In this document: in pieces, positions 19,757 to 28,464 of the stretch | Layout: every line of letters starts with the position of its first letter | Numbering within the stretch: position 1 is the first letter of the stretch | Source: Vibrio crassostreae | GTDB lineage: Bacteria > Pseudomonadota > Gammaproteobacteria > Enterobacterales > Vibrionaceae | DNA length: 64,000 nucleotides | Assembly: GCF_024347415.1 (NCBI RefSeq) | Contig: NZ_AP025477.1 | Location: 1,860,001 to 1,924,000, forward strand | Direction: 5' to 3' | Made by a program: the position numbers and the translations under genes | Notes under the pieces: model-generated | Told to the model about the DNA's origin: nothing | Database searches by the model: none | What the model saw: the letters and a program-made list of their open reading frames with translations, nothing else

Positions 19757-19911
19757 TTATATGTCAGTACAGCGGATAACTGTGCAATTAAGTTCAACTC
19801 GTTAAGAGTAGTCGAGCTTAAATGTTTCCGCTCTCTCGTTTTGTTGGAGCTAGTATAGGTGTGACTCTAGTATTTGATAATCCCTCTAAATGGAAAATGA
19901 TTATTACATAT

Positions 19912-19929
19912 ATGTAATAGTTGGTATGT
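19912..19929. promoter_or_regulatory. Perfect 18-base palindrome upstream of adhC
   Basis: TATTACATATATGTAATA is fully self-complementary and lies about 170 bases upstream of adhC. It looks like a dimeric-regulator operator; the regulator is not identified. Confidence 0.45.
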
Positions 19930-20187
19930 TAAGAAGGGGGGATAGGGGACGTTCGTTACTCAGAGAACCTAAGGACACTGTAAACAGGAACTATGTAGGT
20001 AAGGTATTTATTAGAAATAAATACGACGTGAGATTTTCGCTTATTTTCTCGTGGTAAGTTCAAACATGTTCGTTTGCTGGTCATTTCCACTGTGTCATTG
20101 GCTTCTCATGTGGACGAGTTACACATCAAAGCCTCTTCGTTTTGAAAATATTCAGTAATTCACAGTAACTACTCAAGGCTTGATGGC

Positions 20188-20224
20188 AAAGTCCATGGAG
20201 GACCTATTCAAAGTATGGACTTTT
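20188..20224 (+). terminator. Orphan hairpin with T-run
   Basis: AAAGTCCAT (20188-20196) pairs with ATGGACTTT (20215-20223) and ends in T4. No gene precedes it on the plus strand, so it could end a small RNA. The role is uncertain. Confidence 0.35.
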
Positions 20225-20361
20225 ACATATGAGTCGTAACGTTCAAGTGGGGTGCTCGGGTCACCTCACTCACGTTAATTGCATATTCGCTTTCTAACAA
20301 CGATCAACGCTCATCGGGTTGATCACTGTTACCTAAGTCGGCTTTCTATTATGCTTTGTGC

Positions 20362-21555
20362 TTACTTGTCTAAACAAACACGTTGGAAGTCATTCCACTC
20401 ACCCACACCTGGAGCGACTTCTATACAGCCTTCTTTTGTATCCATAACTGCTGTTAGCGTGGAGATAAAGTCAGAGCCATAAGCGGCATGCTGCGCAATC
20501 GGCTTCGTATTAAGTACATACTTAGCAGCCTCTACATTGCCTTCTGGTGTGTTATCAATGAACTGCTGAGCAAACTCTGCGCGCCACTCAGTGTAAGCGG
20601 TTGCAACCGTACGCTGTTTACTCTTCTCGCCAAGCCCCACAGACTCAGCGAATGCTTGCAATACGCCTGGACGCTCAGAGTGATTCGCATGACCGACACC
20701 TGCAGGACGTTTTATGACGTAGTTCTTACCGTCGAGCATCTCCACGCCCACCGTGTAACCAGTACTGTCCGCAAAGTTAAAGTGGGATGCCACGACAGTA
20801 CGGTATTGGTCTAAAATCTTCTCTGCATCATCAACACTCTTGGCGTTTCGCACTAGGTAGTTTTGAAGTGTACCAAGCTCAATAGCGTTGTCTGCTTCAT
20901 TGCCTATACCCTTAGAGTCGGTACCTTGGAAGTTAATTACAACCCCAATATCTTTACCTAGTGTTTGACCTGAACCATAGAATCCTGATGCCATCACCTG
21001 TACATAATCATCAGCTTGTAAAACCCAGTAATTACCACCAGATAACGAAGGCGTGTCGTTTACTTGACCTACAACACCAGTACCTGAAAAACTCACTGTT
21101 GTGCATCCGCTTAGCGCAGACTGGGCAGTCGAAGCTAATGCCGCATCAAGCTGTGATAGTGTGAACATGGTTTCTAACGAAATCCCGCCCACTTTGGCAA
21201 GCGCGTTAAGAACTTCGAAGTAGTCGGGATTAAGCTTTTGAGAGTTCCTTAAAACCTTCATTGAATCTCTCTCAAACTTGACCACATCGATGCCTGCTAG
21301 TTTGTAGACGTATTTCGCTTCCTTAATACCACGTCGTACTTCTTCACCGACCTGCTTTTCAAATAACTCAGCATAATCAGCCGATTTTACGCCACGAATA
21401 TCAACAATAGGTAAACTTTCTTGCTGAACAAATGCTTGCGGCGCATAGTAAGGCTGATGGACATCCAAACCTGGTACTGGCTCAAGAGAAATCGCGTGAG
21501 CTGAACCTGAGAGTGCAAGTGCGGTAGAAAGGATTGCGCGTTTAGTCATTTTCAT
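20362..21555 (-). CDS. Exported C45-type Ntn hydrolase/acyltransferase-like protein
   Basis: A 397-residue protein with a signal peptide (MKMTKRAILSTALALSGSAHA). The middle carries SGCTTVSFSGTGVVGQVNDT, in which Cys151 would be the autoproteolytic N-terminal nucleophile of the C45 family (isopenicillin-N acyltransferase-like), followed by YWVLQADDY. The sequence YTVGVEMLDGKNYVI also fits the fold. Such enzymes cleave or transfer acyl groups on amides; an exported member may act on a periplasmic or extracellular amide such as an acyl-homoserine lactone or peptide, but this is not shown. AAGGAAA supports the start. An XRE regulator is divergent. Confidence 0.65.
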   Translation of the reverse strand: MKMTKRAILSTALALSGSAHAISLEPVPGLDVHQPYYAPQAFVQQESLPIVDIRGVKSADYAELFEKQVGEEVRRGIKEAKYVYKLAGIDVVKFERDSMKVLRNSQKLNPDYFEVLNALAKVGGISLETMFTLSQLDAALASTAQSALSGCTTVSFSGTGVVGQVNDTPSLSGGNYWVLQADDYVQVMASGFYGSGQTLGKDIGVVINFQGTDSKGIGNEADNAIELGTLQNYLVRNAKSVDDAEKILDQYRTVVASHFNFADSTGYTVGVEMLDGKNYVIKRPAGVGHANHSERPGVLQAFAESVGLGEKSKQRTVATAYTEWRAEFAQQFIDNTPEGNVEAAKYVLNTKPIAQHAAYGSDFISTLTAVMDTKEGCIEVAPGVGEWNDFQRVCLDK

Positions 21556-21689
21556 ATTGTTTTCCTTTATGTATTTGATTCATCATTTGAGACAACTCAT
21601 ACCTCTATGTCTGGCTATTAAATTATCATTTCAAATTTCCGAAATTCAGATAGCATTACTCGAGTAATTCCAGAAAACGGACAATCGTA

Positions 21690-22106
21690 ATGGCAGAAAT
21701 AGAAACAGAAGGGTTTGAATTCTTCGGCGTTGAAGAGACGGTCTTTCGAAGAATGGTGATAGAGCGAATCGAGGCGCTCATGGTTCAAGAAGGGTTATCT
21801 AAGAATTCGCTGGCTAAAAAAGCAGATATTGGCCGCTCGGCGCTTTATGAGAAGATGGATAGAGAAGCGAAAAGTCACTTCACCATTTTGGACTTTTTCC
21901 GAATCGCCAAAGCGCTTGATGTCAGCTTGCTGCAGTTGTTCCCAATGACCCAATTAGAGCGACTACATGGAGGGCAATTGCCTCTTTCTGCCAGTACACT
22001 TAAATTTCTCGACCTCATGCTTGCAGCCCCCAAAGAGGACATTGAGTTTTTAGCCAATTTTTACGCATCACTGAAAAAGCGCGATCAGCTCAACGGGGAG
22101 CAATAG
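21690..22106 (+). CDS. XRE-family regulator
   Basis: A 138-residue DNA-binding protein. The helix-turn-helix lies at about residues 33-80 (EGLSKNSLAKKADIGRSALY, then EKMDREAKSHFTILDFFRIA) and ends in LDVSLLQLFP, typical of the Cro/C1 fold. N-terminal and C-terminal extensions are family-unspecific. It is divergent from the C45-type gene with a 134-base gap, so that gene is the likely target. The Shine-Dalgarno is weak. Confidence 0.8.
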   Translation: MAEIETEGFEFFGVEETVFRRMVIERIEALMVQEGLSKNSLAKKADIGRSALYEKMDREAKSHFTILDFFRIAKALDVSLLQLFPMTQLERLHGGQLPLSASTLKFLDLMLAAPKEDIEFLANFYASLKKRDQLNGEQ

Positions 22107-22400
22107 CTGAACACATATTCATAATCCATAAACTATCAGTCCGTCTTTTCCTAATTATGGAAAACCTTGGGCTATCTATGAATTGCTAATTTAGGGGAAG
22201 CTGTAGCTCCATTTTGTCTAAAAATGAGTTAGCAGGCTCTTTTATTTTGCATGCAGATGAATTATCAAAGACCAATTCATTGAGTTTCTTGGTTAAGATC
22301 TTTTAGGGTACGTCATAATAATTGCTTACTGAAAATCGCATGAATTGGAAATAAAACTACAATACTCTGAGCGTCGTATTTTACAGTTGTGGACTCAAAC

Positions 22401-22745
22401 ATGCTTTTATCTCTCCCACCACCAGTGATGCTATCACTCGCCATCGTGCTTGAAGTTGTCGCCACTTCTTTATTACCTAAAACGCAGCAATTTACTTCTT
22501 TACCGGCCACTGCCGCGGTATTGATTAGCTACGGTTGTGCCTTTTATCTGTTATCTCTCACAGTGCAAACCATGTCTTTGGGTGTGGCGTATGCGATTTG
22601 GTGTGGGGCTGGGATTGTATTGGTCGCGGCGTTGTCTTGGCTGGTCTATGGGCAAAAGCTAGACATCTACGCGATCATTGGCATCGCTTTGATTCTGTCT
22701 GGTGTGGTGATCATCAACCTGTTTTCTACGTCGGTGAGTCATTAG
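22401..22745 (+). CDS. SMR-family multidrug efflux protein
   Basis: A 114-residue protein with four membrane helices, closer to EmrE/Qac than the copy at 17.1 kb. It has the conserved membrane Glu (residue 18, AIVLEVVATSLLP), the TMSLGVAYAIWCGAGIVLVA signature and the GVVIINL terminal helix. Expected activity is proton-coupled export of quaternary cations. The start at 22401 gives the usual short N-terminus; an in-frame GTG at 22389 is possible. Neither start has a clear Shine-Dalgarno. It is a single gene. Confidence 0.85.
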   Translation: MLLSLPPPVMLSLAIVLEVVATSLLPKTQQFTSLPATAAVLISYGCAFYLLSLTVQTMSLGVAYAIWCGAGIVLVAALSWLVYGQKLDIYAIIGIALILSGVVIINLFSTSVSH

Positions 22746-23136
22746 TTAGGCGTTTAATCTGCCTTTGGAATGGGGGGCGTTCTTGCAATTTCTGCTTACG
22801 ATACCATTTTCGAGTTGGTAAAAAGTCGTTTCTTTAGAACCATGAGTTTACTAAATTAGCTCTTGCTCTTAACAGGAATGAACAATAAATTGGCGGGCCA
22901 ATGTTCATATCGTATTGCGACCTTTATATCAAGAAATGTGCTTTAATGTATTGTAACTATTCGTTAAAATGAGATGAATATTATTGTGAGCTAATGTTGG
23001 GGTAAATGAAGTTCTCTAACGATGTACTCTAAATACGAGCTTAGCTTTAAAGAATATCGATAACATCGAAATTACAGGTCTGTCTCCCCATTCTCTGTAG
23101 TATTTATCTCAACCAATGAGTCATTGAGAGGGCATT
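22746..23136. other. 391-base AT-rich gap
   Basis: AT-rich sequence without ORFs of note, repeats or hairpins that I could identify. It precedes a low-GC gene of unknown function. Confidence 0.4.
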
Positions 23137-23778
23137 TTGGGGTATAGCATAATCTTAGCTCCAGTTATATTGGTATTAACGGGGTTGTTATTTGGATTCA
23201 ATATAAAAGTCTCAAATTCAGCCGTTGCCTTAATCAACTCGTTAGGAACAATTATAGGTGGTATTGGTGCCGCTATAGCAGCCTACATTTCATTTCGTTC
23301 AATGGGGCAGTGGAAAGAAGAGTTTAGACATTCAAAAGCATTCGAAAGTCTCAGTGAGCTTTCTGAAGCTCTAGATGAATTATTTGAGCAATTTCGAAAA
23401 GAAGCATTATCAGACCAGTCGGAAAACAAAGGTGTTTTTGAACAGCTTTCTTTAGTTGCCTCTATGGTACAACCGTTAAAAAAGAACTATCGACATCACT
23501 ACAACAATGCTCAAGCTGCCTTAAGCGCATCCAATATACAAAAACTCGATAGACTCGAGATCAATTTAATAGCTGGCGAGCTTAATGAGATTTATTACAG
23601 TTATATTGAAAGTTACCAAGCAGGTAGGAAACTTGCTGAACAGAATGATCATTTAACTCTTTCGGAAATCCCCGGAATACGCCCTCATATGCAAAATATG
23701 TTTGCTCAACAATTGAAATTTTCGACTTTGCAAAGCGAGTGTATAACTTCATTACAGGATATGAAGTCGGCTCTGTAA
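23137..23778 (+). CDS. Low-GC membrane protein of unknown function
   Basis: A 213-residue protein I do not recognise. Two hydrophobic segments (about residues 4-20 and 28-50) are followed by a soluble, mainly helical domain with coiled-coil character (FESLSELSEALDELFEQFRK) and a C-terminal helix. Topology suggests a cytoplasmic tail on a small anchor. The start is a TTG at 23137 after GAGAGGG; no better ATG is available. The gene is more AT-rich than its neighbours and has AT-rich flanks, which could indicate transfer. No link to adjacent genes is visible. Confidence 0.6.
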   Translation: MGYSIILAPVILVLTGLLFGFNIKVSNSAVALINSLGTIIGGIGAAIAAYISFRSMGQWKEEFRHSKAFESLSELSEALDELFEQFRKEALSDQSENKGVFEQLSLVASMVQPLKKNYRHHYNNAQAALSASNIQKLDRLEINLIAGELNEIYYSYIESYQAGRKLAEQNDHLTLSEIPGIRPHMQNMFAQQLKFSTLQSECITSLQDMKSAL

Positions 23779-23817
23779 CTAATTGATGAATTAAGTAGCT
23801 GCTTATCTGTTACTAAG

Positions 23818-24519
23818 TCATTCACACCCCAACACCGCCACAAACGCTTCCAAATACTGTTCTATAGTCAGATCCGCAGAAACAGGCGGTAGCTCTACGG
23901 TAATACACGGTAGGTTTCTTTCTTGGCACCATGTACCGAATGAGCCTGGGGTTTCGTAGTCGACGTCTTCGACGATCGGTAGGTTGAATTGCTTGCCTAG
24001 CCAAATGGCGAGCTCTGATTGAGTTGGGTCGTCGATCATGGCGAGTGGCTCGTGGAAAGATATGACGAACTTAGGCTGGCGCTGCTCGATGAGGTCGATC
24101 AGTGATTGTACTTCAGGTTCTAGCTGGTCGGTTTGCCCCGTTTTTACTTTTACATCTCTGACTGGTGTATGTGAACTCCAGCGATAGACGGTGCCGTTTT
24201 CTGTCCAGTTTTGAGTCGGAAAAGCGCGGTTCAGATCGACTTGATTGGCGTTGGCGCGAGTGCCTAGCTGGTTGCCGTCTGGGTTCATCGACAAGATCAC
24301 ATCATGTCGTAAGTTGGCGGCAGGTAGGCTTCTTAGTGCGCAAGACAAACCCGCGATAGAAGCGGTTTCATCGCCGTGTGTGCCCGCTAAAATCAGCCCG
24401 CGAGATTCGCTTTCTACTTGCGCGGGGAAATAGAGCAAGGGTGCGCCCAATACCGACTTTCCATATAGTAGCGGCTTTATTGAAAATGCAGCTCTTTCCG
24501 TTCTTGGAATTAAACTCAC
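23818..24519 (-). CDS. mpaA: Murein peptide amidase A-like M14 zinc carboxypeptidase
   Basis: A 233-residue cytosolic zinc peptidase. M14 motifs are present: zinc ligands His and Glu in GTHGDE, the substrate segment NPDGN...RANANQVDLNRAFP, the third zinc ligand in SFHEPL, and the catalytic Glu in CITVELPP. MpaA removes diaminopimelate from murein tri- or tetrapeptides by cutting the gamma-D-Glu bond, in cell-wall recycling. The start is a GTG at 24519 just after an AGGAG Shine-Dalgarno; the frame opens earlier with a TTG. It is divergent from an oligopeptide-binding protein gene, which supports the murein-peptide role. Confidence 0.85.
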   Translation of the reverse strand: MSLIPRTERAAFSIKPLLYGKSVLGAPLLYFPAQVESESRGLILAGTHGDETASIAGLSCALRSLPAANLRHDVILSMNPDGNQLGTRANANQVDLNRAFPTQNWTENGTVYRWSSHTPVRDVKVKTGQTDQLEPEVQSLIDLIEQRQPKFVISFHEPLAMIDDPTQSELAIWLGKQFNLPIVEDVDYETPGSFGTWCQERNLPCITVELPPVSADLTIEQYLEAFVAVLGCE

Positions 24520-24663
24520 CTTTATCTCCTGATTGATCAAGTACTATCAAGTATTAACGATTACACAAACCTACTTAAATAAACTAAAGCGTTAAAACTC
24601 GTCAACCGTCGCATTGTTAATTTTATTACTTGCTTCAAAGATAGGCTAGGAGAGCAAACAAAC

Positions 24664-26289
24664 ATGGATTTTAAAAAACATTCAACGGCTTTACTCATTT
24701 CATCTTTATTGACCCCTTTTATATCAGTGACTGCCGTTGCTGAAACCTTACCTGCTGGTGTTTCACTGGCGAAAGACCAACACTTAGTTCGTGCTAACGA
24801 TGCAGAAGCTGCGACGCTTGACCCTGCAAAAGCAGAAGGCTTGCCGGAAATGCACATACTACGCGATCTGTTTGAAGGCTTAGTGATCCAAGATCGCGAT
24901 GGCAATATCACCCCAGGAGTTGCGGAATCTTGGGAAACCGAAGACAACAAGACGTTTGTATTCCACCTACGTAAAGACGCGCAATGGTCGAATGGCGATC
25001 CGGTGACGGCCGATGATTTCGTGTATGCGATACGACGCGCGGTAGACCCTAAAACGGCATCGCCAAATGTGTGGTACCTAAAGCTCACCCAAATCAACAA
25101 TATTGCTGATGTGGCAGAAGGTAAGAAGCCAATTGAAGAACTAGGTGTTTCGGCTGTTGATAAATACACGGTGAAGTTCGAACTCGATAGTAAAGTGCCT
25201 TATTTTGTGGCGATGACGGGCCACACATCCATGATGCCAGTGCACAAAGCAGCCCTAGAAAGTAGCGACAAGCCGTGGAGCGATCCTAAGCAATTTGTTG
25301 GTAATGGTGCATTCGTACTAGACGAGTGGGTGGTGAACGAGCGTATTGAATTGAAGAAAAATCCTAACTATTGGGACAGTTCAGATACGCACTTAACCGA
25401 AGTGACTTACATTCCATTTGAGAATCAGAATGCCTCGATCAACCGTTATGCGGTGGGCGAGGTCGATATTACTTCGGACGTGCCGACACATATGGCGCAG
25501 CAACTTAAAAGCAAATACCAAGATGCGTTTACCGCGGTGCCTTTGCTGTGTACTTACTATTACGCGTTTAATACCACACGAGCTCCGTTTGATGATGCTC
25601 GAGTACGTAAAGCGGTGTCTTATTCTATGATGCGTGACGTTATCACCAATGGCGTCACTCAGGTGGGTAACCTGCCTGCTTATACCTTTGCTCATGAATA
25701 TACAGCAGGTTTTGATGCGACTCAGCCTGAATACAGCACATGGACACAAAAAGAGCGCGACCAAAAGGCGAAAGAGCTGTTGAAAGAAGCGGGATACGAT
25801 GCGGCTAATCCACTAGATTTCAAGCTGCTCTACAACACCAGTGAGTCGAACAAGTCGATAGCTGTGGCGATCGCTTCCATGCTCAAGGGCAACCTAGGTG
25901 CGCAAGTTGAGCTAGAAAACCAAGAGTGGAAGTCTTACCTAGTATCGCGTCGCCAAGGTGATTTTGATGTGATGCGAGCGTCTTGGTGTGGTGACTACAA
26001 TGAAGCATCGACCTTCTTGAGCCTACTGCGCTCTGAGTCTTCGGGTAACTTTGCTCGTTACAACAACGACAAGTACGACTCAGCAATGGACAGCGCATTG
26101 GCGGCAACCAGCGAACAAGAACGCCAAGGTTTCTATGATCAAGCCGAGCAGTTACTGGCTGAAGATATGCCTATCGCGCCAATCTACTACTACATGCAGG
26201 CTCGCCTAGTGCGACCAAGTGTTGGTGGATTTGCCAAAAACAACGTAGAAGGACGAATCTATTCTAAGGATCTTTATATCAAAGAATAG
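24664..26289 (+). CDS. Periplasmic oligopeptide-binding protein, OppA/MppA-like
   Basis: A 541-residue ABC solute-binding protein (SBP_bac_5 family) with a signal peptide (ends near ISVTAVA-ET). Family signatures are DAEAATLDPAKAEG, LRDLFEGLV, the VFHLRKDAQWSNGDPVTADDF stretch (only key residues DFVYA noted beyond it), and the C-terminal DMPIAPIYYYMQARLV. No permease or ATPase genes follow, so it must use an Opp system encoded elsewhere, exactly as MppA does for murein tripeptide. Pairing with divergent mpaA makes a murein-peptide binding protein the best guess; general OppA is the alternative. Confidence 0.82.
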   Translation: MDFKKHSTALLISSLLTPFISVTAVAETLPAGVSLAKDQHLVRANDAEAATLDPAKAEGLPEMHILRDLFEGLVIQDRDGNITPGVAESWETEDNKTFVFHLRKDAQWSNGDPVTADDFVYAIRRAVDPKTASPNVWYLKLTQINNIADVAEGKKPIEELGVSAVDKYTVKFELDSKVPYFVAMTGHTSMMPVHKAALESSDKPWSDPKQFVGNGAFVLDEWVVNERIELKKNPNYWDSSDTHLTEVTYIPFENQNASINRYAVGEVDITSDVPTHMAQQLKSKYQDAFTAVPLLCTYYYAFNTTRAPFDDARVRKAVSYSMMRDVITNGVTQVGNLPAYTFAHEYTAGFDATQPEYSTWTQKERDQKAKELLKEAGYDAANPLDFKLLYNTSESNKSIAVAIASMLKGNLGAQVELENQEWKSYLVSRRQGDFDVMRASWCGDYNEASTFLSLLRSESSGNFARYNNDKYDSAMDSALAATSEQERQGFYDQAEQLLAEDMPIAPIYYYMQARLVRPSVGGFAKNNVEGRIYSKDLYIKE

Positions 26290-26374
26290 ATAGATTAACT
26301 GCGAGATCTAATGTAGCGGTTCGGAGACATGATGGATCTAAGAAGTAGCGCATAAAGATCAAAAACAGAAGAAG

Positions 26375-26412
26375 AGGGACGTTGAACATAAACATATGAT
26401 TAACGTCCCTTT
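26375..26412 (+). terminator. Hairpin repeat, copy 1 (left of the cytochrome cluster)
   Basis: AGGGACGTT (26375-26383) pairs with AACGTCCCT (26402-26410) and ends in TTT. It can terminate the oligopeptide-binding protein gene. The same hairpin, with about seven substitutions over 45 bases, recurs at 29116-29154 on the right of the cytochrome genes. Confidence 0.75.
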
Positions 26413-26719
26413 ATTATATCTATATTCTAGATAAGGTAATTTATAGGCAATTTTAACTGACTATAAATAAACGGTTAAGCTAGAAGTCGATACTAACCGT
26501 TATTATTTGTGATTTAGTCACGGAGAACCATCCTAAAGCTATTGATGTTTATAATATTTTAGGTTTTTGAAAAAGATAATTATCTATTTGTTGAGTTCTA
26601 AAGATCTATTTTTCTATTGAGTCTATTTGTATTTAAGTTGATATCGATCAATTGAAAAAGCCTAATTTATTTCTACGCTTAGTTATACAAACAGAGCAAT
26701 GGAAGCTAGGAGAATAGTA
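26413..26719. other. AT-rich promoter region of the cytochrome cluster
   Basis: About 300 bases, strongly AT-rich, with no ORF. It ends with the FNR-type box at 26638-26651 and a good AGGAG Shine-Dalgarno (26706 region). Candidate -10 sequences lie 25-40 bases after the box. Confidence 0.5.
26638..26651 (+). promoter_or_regulatory. Perfect FNR-type box
   Basis: TTGATATCGATCAA matches the FNR consensus TTGAT-N4-ATCAA at every position. It is centred 75 bases before the first cytochrome start codon, compatible with class II activation. This predicts induction without oxygen. CRP is unlikely because the half sites lack TGTGA. Confidence 0.8.
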
Positions 26720-27769
26720 ATGAAACACTCGATAATTACACTATCCACCATGGCTGCACTTATGATCATTCCAGCCAGTGAAGCTCAAGCAAAAGATAAG
26801 ATATTAGAGAGCAGTAAACTGCCATCAAATATAGTTATCGATGGCAACGTTGATGCGGTCTGGGATCAAGCCAAATCACTTACTCAAAAGGTAAATAAAT
26901 TGCCTTATAAGCCAAATAATGGTTATGAAGGCATCAAGAAAACCAGTGTGGAAATGAAGTCGATGTATGACGATGAATACATTTACTTTTTGTTTAGTTA
27001 TGCTGATCCGACCAAAAGTATTGACCGATTTCCTTGGATTAAGCAAGAGGATGGTTCATGGAAACAGTTAAAAAATAAAGATGACACCGGGCACGACAAT
27101 ACTTACTACGAAGATAAATTTGCAGTCTATTGGGACATCAATGCTGAAGGCTTTTCTGAGAAGGGGTGTAACGCTGCGTGTCACAGAGCTAAAAAGGGTC
27201 AAAATGCAGGGCGTGATGACAAGAATCCAGCGCGTAAATACACCAATCGCGAAGGCGAGTTTATTGATATGTGGCACTGGAAAGGTGTGAGAACCGCGGT
27301 TCATAATCAGCTTGATGACCAGTATGTTGATAGTAATACCGATCCAAAACAAAACAAAGGTTGGGGCCGTAAAGGAGACAGTAAAACTGGTGGTGGTTAT
27401 GTTAATAACGTAAAAGACGATCAACCCGCATATGTGGCAGATAACTTGACCAATGAAACATTACTTATTTTAGATTCGGAGAAGAAACCATTTACTGCTG
27501 ACTACAATCAGCTGGAACGAATCCCAGGGTTAACGGGTAAGCCATTTACAGGTTCCCGTGGTGATATCGAAGTCGGTGCTATTTGGAAAGATGGTATTTG
27601 GACTCTTGAAATGAAGCGGAAGCTTGTAACCACTGGTGAAAATTCAGAAACTCAAGATGTGCAATTTAACGATTTAAGTAAAAAGTATCCATTTGGTGTC
27701 GCGGTCTTTGATAATTCTCAGATTAATCATATATATCATCGAGGTGTGTTGAATCTCGAATTTAAATAA
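26720..27769 (+). CDS. Exported ethylbenzene-dehydrogenase-type haem-binding protein
   Basis: A 349-residue periplasmic protein with a signal peptide (cleavage near AQA-KD, residue 25). It resembles the EB_dh haem-binding domain found in the gamma subunits of DMSO-reductase-family dehydrogenases: IVIDGNVDAVWDQA near the start, YIYFLFSYADPTKS, DKFAVYWDI, and the terminal PFGVAVFDNSQINHIYHRG. A CNAACH sequence (CX3CH) near residue 152 could attach a c-type haem with one extra residue. Conserved Met and His residues could bind a b haem. It is the first gene of the cytochrome cluster behind the FNR box. No catalytic molybdenum subunit is nearby, so it likely transfers electrons. The AGGAG Shine-Dalgarno decides the start. 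Confidence 0.75.
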   Translation: MKHSIITLSTMAALMIIPASEAQAKDKILESSKLPSNIVIDGNVDAVWDQAKSLTQKVNKLPYKPNNGYEGIKKTSVEMKSMYDDEYIYFLFSYADPTKSIDRFPWIKQEDGSWKQLKNKDDTGHDNTYYEDKFAVYWDINAEGFSEKGCNAACHRAKKGQNAGRDDKNPARKYTNREGEFIDMWHWKGVRTAVHNQLDDQYVDSNTDPKQNKGWGRKGDSKTGGGYVNNVKDDQPAYVADNLTNETLLILDSEKKPFTADYNQLERIPGLTGKPFTGSRGDIEVGAIWKDGIWTLEMKRKLVTTGENSETQDVQFNDLSKKYPFGVAVFDNSQINHIYHRGVLNLEFK

Positions 27770-27791
27770 AAGTAACGCTGACAATTAGCTG

Positions 27792-27828
27792 AAATGATTT
27801 GAGTCAAAATAATCGGCTCAAATCATTT
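27792..27828 (+). other. Intercistronic hairpin
   Basis: AAATGATTTGAG (27792-27803) and CTCAAATCATTT (27817-27828) form a perfect 12-base stem, extendable by two pairs, 21 bases before the next start codon. There is no T-tract, so it may stabilise the upstream mRNA or modulate downstream translation rather than terminate. Confidence 0.6.
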
Positions 27829-27849
27829 ATTCATATAAAGAGTACTATT

Positions 27850-28449
27850 ATGGTCAAAACGGTTACTCAATATTGCCCTTATTTTTTCTTGCTGACCATC
27901 TTTAACATATTCTTCATGTCGGTATCGACCGCTTCTGAACCAATGGTTCAGGTTCCAGTTGTTCACAATGCAAAATCGTTTTCTAGCCAAATTACCAATG
28001 AAGCGGAAATGCAGACCTTAATAAAGGAAAATAAGCGTTGTATACGATGCCATCAAAAAAAGCGTCTGCTTAAAAATATTGATGCCATCGCTTCTGTAGG
28101 CGCACATGCCAGTACCGAGTTTTACAACAACTGCACGGCTTGTCATGGCAGAAAAGGTTCTCACCCCAAAGATTCTGATCTAGTGAGTGTGATTCCATTC
28201 GATGATCATATCGACTTACCAATTTTCGAACAAAACCAAAAGTGTATCGCCTGTCATTCTCCTGAAAGCTTGAGGGTCAGTGAGTGGACTCACGATGTAC
28301 ATGCCACCAAATTGACATGTTCCAATTGTCATAATTTACATCGCGATTCAGACCCGATTATCGGTATCAGTAAGAAGTTCCGTATTGGGTTATGTGCAAC
28401 CTGCCATGAAGCTATTCTGCGTGAGAAAGAGCTTAAGTCGCATCGGTAA
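27850..28449 (+). CDS. Pentahaem c-type cytochrome, NrfB-like
   Basis: A 199-residue periplasmic cytochrome with a signal peptide (cleavage near STA-SE). Five CXXCH motifs are present: CIRCH, CTACH, CIACH, CSNCH and CATCH. Spacing and the HATKLTCSNCHNLHRD block recall NrfB, the pentahaem electron donor to the NrfA nitrite reductase. Size is also that of NrfB (about 190). No nrfA, nrfC or nrfD lies nearby, so the partner is unknown; it could still serve an NrfA encoded elsewhere. The start at 27850 gives the signal peptide; AAAGAG precedes it. It is co-directional with the genes on both sides, and 15 bases separate it from the next. Confidence 0.85.
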   Translation: MVKTVTQYCPYFFLLTIFNIFFMSVSTASEPMVQVPVVHNAKSFSSQITNEAEMQTLIKENKRCIRCHQKKRLLKNIDAIASVGAHASTEFYNNCTACHGRKGSHPKDSDLVSVIPFDDHIDLPIFEQNQKCIACHSPESLRVSEWTHDVHATKLTCSNCHNLHRDSDPIIGISKKFRIGLCATCHEAILREKELKSHR

Positions 28450-28464
28450 GAAGGAGCCAGTTTT

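Noticed and set aside
24561..25169. Open frame of 202 codons antisense to the oligopeptide-binding protein gene
   Set aside because: It lies opposite a clear gene, is rich in Ser and Arg as typical of antisense reading, and has no family features.
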